Assembly (NCBI RefSeq): GCF_004362395.1
Contig: NZ_SNWE01000032.1
Coordinates: 1 to 33,222 of the forward strand
Origin: Salegentibacter sp. 24
GTDB taxonomy: Bacteria; Bacteroidota; Bacteroidia; Flavobacteriales; Flavobacteriaceae
Direction: 5' to 3'
DNA length: 33,222 nt
Shown: in pieces, positions 30,983-33,222 of the stretch
Layout: the number at the start of each line of letters is the position of its first letter
Position numbering within the stretch: position 1 is the first letter of the stretch
The notes under the pieces: model-generated
What the model saw: only the letters and a program-made list of their open reading frames with translations
Told to the model about the DNA's origin: nothing
Databases searched by the model: none
Position numbers and translations under genes: made by a program

Positions 30983-31605
30983 CAAAAAAAGGTTATGTAG
31001 TAATTGCAAGCCAATATAGAGGAAATGCAGGCAGAGAAGGAAAAGACGAATTTAGAGGCAAAGATGTTAATGATATAACTATTTTACCGGAAGTATTAAA
31101 AGAAGTAGAATCGGCAGATACTAATAAGATCGGAATGTATGGATGGAGTCGTGGCGGAATGATGACTTATATTGCCTTAACCAAAACAGATAAAATACAA
31201 GCTGCAGTTGTTGGAGGTGGGGTTTCAGATCAATTTAATGCAATTGAAAACAGACCTGAAATGGAAACCAATGTTTTATCAGAACTGATTCCCAACTATG
31301 CAGAAAACAAAGAGGCGGAATTAGAAAAAAGGTCTGCAATAAAGTGGGTAGACCAATTTCCAAATGACGTTCCTATTCTAATGTTACACGGCAATTCCGA
31401 CTGGAGAGTAAAACCTGAGCAAAGTCTAAAGCTTGCTCTAAAGTTTGAAAAACACAGAATTCCTTACCGCCTTATAATGTTCGAAGGTGGGGATCACGGG
31501 ATTTCAGAAAATAAAGAAGAAGTTAACGAAGAGGTGATCAACTGGTTCGACCGATACTTAAAGAATAATGAACAGTTACCAAATATGGAATACCACGGCA
31601 GATAA
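30970..31605 (+). pseudogene. 5'-truncated S9-family (prolyl oligopeptidase-like) hydrolase
   Basis: The open frame begins without a start codon after TGA at 30964 and encodes LGEIAKKGYVVIASQYRG, then the nucleophile elbow GWSRGGMM, NSDWRVKPE (acid residue) and GGDHGI (His). All three catalytic residues survive, but the first part of the domain (and any beta-propeller) is missing. The only in-frame ATG, at 31135, would remove the strand before the nucleophile. It is therefore probably a remnant joined to the tail of the 103-residue gene by recombination, in keeping with cassette-like shuffling here. Confidence 0.8.
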
Positions 31606-31675
31606 AAACGGTGAGCAACATTATAAAAACAAAGATACTTGATTTGCTGCTTTTTCATCGATACTAAAAACATAA

Positions 31676-31780
31676 GATGCTTAAACCTGTCTCGAATCCA
31701 AACTCTGCGCTCGCTTGCGGATTGTCCTGCGGACAACACACCCCAGCTCGCACAGTTTTTATAGGACGTTGTGCGTAATC
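31676..31780 (+). repeat. Cassette-type hairpin repeat, copy D
   Basis: Core GATTGTCCTGCGGACAAC (31720-31737). The left part is TTAAACCTGTCTCGAATCC and the right end GCACAGTTTTTATAGGAC, followed by GTTGTGCGTAATCC. The AAAC-type left end and GTTGTGC right end resemble relaxed integron attC core sites. Confidence 0.75.
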
Positions 31781-31805
31781 CCAAGAATACTAACATTATA
31801 AGGAT

Positions 31806-32297
31806 TTACCACAATTTATTCTCTCTTTTAGCTTTCCTCCGATCAACCAAACTAGATATAGCGATATACAAAGAAAAAACTGGTATATAGAAAAAGTACT
31901 GGCCAATAAAATATAACAGGAAAACATCCAGTGGTAGGACCATAATTGAAGCAATTAACCAAGCGTTTCTTGTGGTATAACCAATTTCTCTCAATTTTCC
32001 GTCAATTGAAGGCAATAGGTAATCTCTTTCTAGTTCAAGCAATTCTTTCAATGTCAGATCAGAAACGGATTTGGATTGAATTGTCTTTAAATAATTAATA
32101 AACAGTTTTTTTTCTTTACGGACTATTTCACCATTATTGTAATTATCTAAATCCCTTGCTAATTTTTCAAGTTTATGGAATTTTATCCTTTGTAAAGAAT
32201 TGGGAGAATTATTCTTCTCAATTTTTAATAACAATGATAAGGAAGAAGACAAAAATATTTTATCGAATTCCTCTTCATTATAAAAATCTAAATTCAT
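31806..32297 (-). CDS. Small membrane protein with helical N-terminal domain
   Basis: A 163-residue protein. The first 110 residues are soluble, charged and helical (for example SLQRIKFHKLEKLARDLDN, LTLKELLELERDYLL). Two transmembrane helices follow (about 112-152: AWLIASIMVLPLDVFLLYFI, FFYIPVFSLYIAIS). The family is not recognised. It is the only reverse-oriented gene in the cassette-like region and sits between repeats D and E. Confidence 0.7.
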   Translation of the reverse strand: MNLDFYNEEEFDKIFLSSSLSLLLKIEKNNSPNSLQRIKFHKLEKLARDLDNYNNGEIVRKEKKLFINYLKTIQSKSVSDLTLKELLELERDYLLPSIDGKLREIGYTTRNAWLIASIMVLPLDVFLLYFIGQYFFYIPVFSLYIAISSLVDRRKAKRENKLW

Positions 32298-32301
32298 AAA
32301 T

Positions 32302-32493
32302 ATGGTGAAAATTCTTTTAATATCTATTCAAGATGGAGAATCAAATGTATGGGAAATAAAGGACTACGCACAAAAATATAAAAACAATGCTATATTAGTG
32401 GCCATTCGAAAGCCTGTGTTCGCTTGCATATCGGATTGTCCTGCGGACAATCAAGCTCGCCAGATCGCACAGTTTTTATACGGGACCTCTTGA
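32302..32493 (+). CDS. Doubtful short gene running into a hairpin repeat
   Basis: A 63-codon frame. The first 27 or so codons (MVKILLISIQDGESNVWE and a helix-like stretch) look protein-like, but from 32381 onward it simply translates hairpin repeat E. It starts 4 bp from the divergent 163-residue gene. It is either a gene fragment whose 3' end was replaced by the repeat, or chance. Confidence 0.3.
   Translation: MVKILLISIQDGESNVWEIKDYAQKYKNNAILVAIRKPVFACISDCPADNQARQIAQFLYGTS
32381..32484 (+). repeat. Cassette-type hairpin repeat, copy E
   Basis: Core GATTGTCCTGCGGACAATC (32434-32452). The left part is AAAACAATGC then GAAAGCCTGTGTTCGCTTGC, and the right end TCGCACAGTTTTTATACGGG. The left start matches copy F (AAAACAATGC), which fixes the repeat boundary. 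Confidence 0.75.
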
Positions 32494-32506
32494 GAAATTT
32501 ATAACA

Positions 32507-33025
32507 ATGGATAAAAAAGATACTTTTGGAGACATAACTATGAAAAAAATAAGTTTAGCAATTTGTACTGCTCTTGGCTTATTTTTTCTATACGAACATT
32601 TTGCCAATCCAGAAATTACTGAAGAAAAAGACCTTGCCACACTTAATGTTGTACTTGAAGATTTCACTTTTGAACGTCATGAAGATTTTAGTAGAAGATC
32701 TCCCAACTATTATATAAAAACTTTTGAATACAATAATATTTTTAGAGTAGCTTCAGATGATATATGGTTATTTAATATGCGGAAATTCGAGAGCGATAGT
32801 CTAAAGAACAAACCGGTTCAAATTAAAATTTCGAATGAAGAAAAAGCATATTTAAATCAACCTGACCACCTTGTCTCTCTTTACGCAATATCGAAAGACA
32901 ATAATCCTTACTTAAGTTCTAAAGAAACTTTAAGGGAAAATCAAGGACCAATGAGTTTAATAATATCATTAGGCTTTTTTGGTCTTGCAGGTTTCATCGT
33001 AATTTTATTAAAAAAGAAGTTCTAA
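32507..33025 (+). CDS. Small membrane protein, two terminal helices
   Basis: A 172-residue protein; a Met twelve codons in (MKKISLAICTALGLFFLY) gives a more natural N-terminal membrane helix and is the likelier start (32540). A soluble beta-rich region of about 100 residues follows (TLNVVLEDFTFERHEDFS, SDDIWLFNMRKFESD), and a second helix at the end (LIISLGFFGLAGFIVILL). The layout suggests a periplasmic domain between two anchors. The family is not recognised. It lies between repeats E and F, as a single-gene cassette would. Confidence 0.72.
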   Translation: MDKKDTFGDITMKKISLAICTALGLFFLYEHFANPEITEEKDLATLNVVLEDFTFERHEDFSRRSPNYYIKTFEYNNIFRVASDDIWLFNMRKFESDSLKNKPVQIKISNEEKAYLNQPDHLVSLYAISKDNNPYLSSKETLRENQGPMSLIISLGFFGLAGFIVILLKKKF

Positions 33026-33045
33026 AAACTATAGCCAATAATAAT

Positions 33046-33148
33046 AAAACAATGCTAAACACTGTCTATATTCAAAAGTCCGTGTTCGCTTGCAACGTCT
33101 GATTGTCCTGCGGACAATCAGGCACACCTGTTTTGGCCCCTATAAAAC
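33046..33148 (+). repeat. Cassette-type hairpin repeat, copy F
   Basis: Core GATTGTCCTGCGGACAATC (33101-33119), extended to 10-bp arms (CTGATTGTCC/GGACAATCAG). The left part is AAAACAATGCTAAAC then GTGTTCGCTTGC; the right end ACACCTGTTTTGGCCCC is altered relative to A, D and E. The remaining bases to 33222 show no gene. Confidence 0.72.
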
Positions 33149-33222
33149 AAGAGAATTATTCTAAATTTCAAAAATTAATTAAGCGGTTTGTTTTTTCATT
33201 AAAATCAGGTGTTGATCCCGAA

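Noticed and set aside
31494-31796. Minus-strand 100-codon frame across hairpin repeat D
   Set aside because: It mostly translates the repeat and the antisense of the S9 remnant; not a gene.

Overview
The window looks like an accessory (island-like) stretch of a Bacteroidota chromosome, most likely a marine or soil Flavobacteriaceae relative. Reasons: AT-rich DNA, few Shine-Dalgarno sequences, candidate TAnnTTTG promoter boxes, a signal peptidase I of the long Bacteroidota form, and a Bacteroidota-style MobC/relaxase/VapE mobilisable module. No rRNA or tRNA gene was seen.

Region 1 (1-7990, all minus strand) is a defence island: a TIR-domain protein, a secreted SHOCT-domain protein, and a complete type I restriction-modification operon hsdM-hsdS-(78 aa unknown)-hsdR. 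Region 2 (7991-14959, minus) is a tightly packed and unusual cassette. It encodes a double GHKL ATPase resembling a soluble histidine kinase with an extra MutL/Hsp90-like ATPase, a receiver-domain protein, a histidine-rich unknown, and a TaqI/Eco57I-like N6-adenine DNA methylase. Upstream on the same strand are two short reading frames, each broken by a single-base shift, and a small XRE regulator. I read it as a phospho-signalling-controlled methylation or defence system that I cannot match to a named one.

Region 3 (14991-17731, plus) is the highlight. A 20-bp palindromic operator and a long structured leader RNA precede an operon of an ECF-like sigma factor and a truncated, nuclease-dead Cas12f/TnpB homologue. 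Directly downstream are three tandem 178-bp units. Each carries a copy of the 3' end of the nuclease gene plus a guide-RNA scaffold ending in ACAAC, followed by a candidate guide. This matches the recently reported dCas12f-sigma RNA-guided transcription systems of Bacteroidota, here with a three-member guide array formed by tandem duplication.

Region 4 (17983-20503) holds an SRAP (HMCES/YedK) gene and lepB. Region 5 (about 20600-25400, minus) is a mobilisable element: a membrane protein, relaxase, MobC, candidate oriT, degenerate primase, a repeat-rich origin candidate, VapE and an excisionase-like HTH protein. No integrase lies in the window.

Region 6 (25891-33222, mostly plus) is a patchwork of single genes: a PH-like membrane protein, an AbiU2/HEPN-like protein, three secreted or anchored hydrolases, a truncated S9 peptidase and small membrane proteins. 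They are punctuated by at least four copies, plus one divergent copy, of a roughly 100-bp hairpin repeat with the core GATTGTCCTGCGGACAATC. The layout resembles an integron-type cassette array without a visible integrase.
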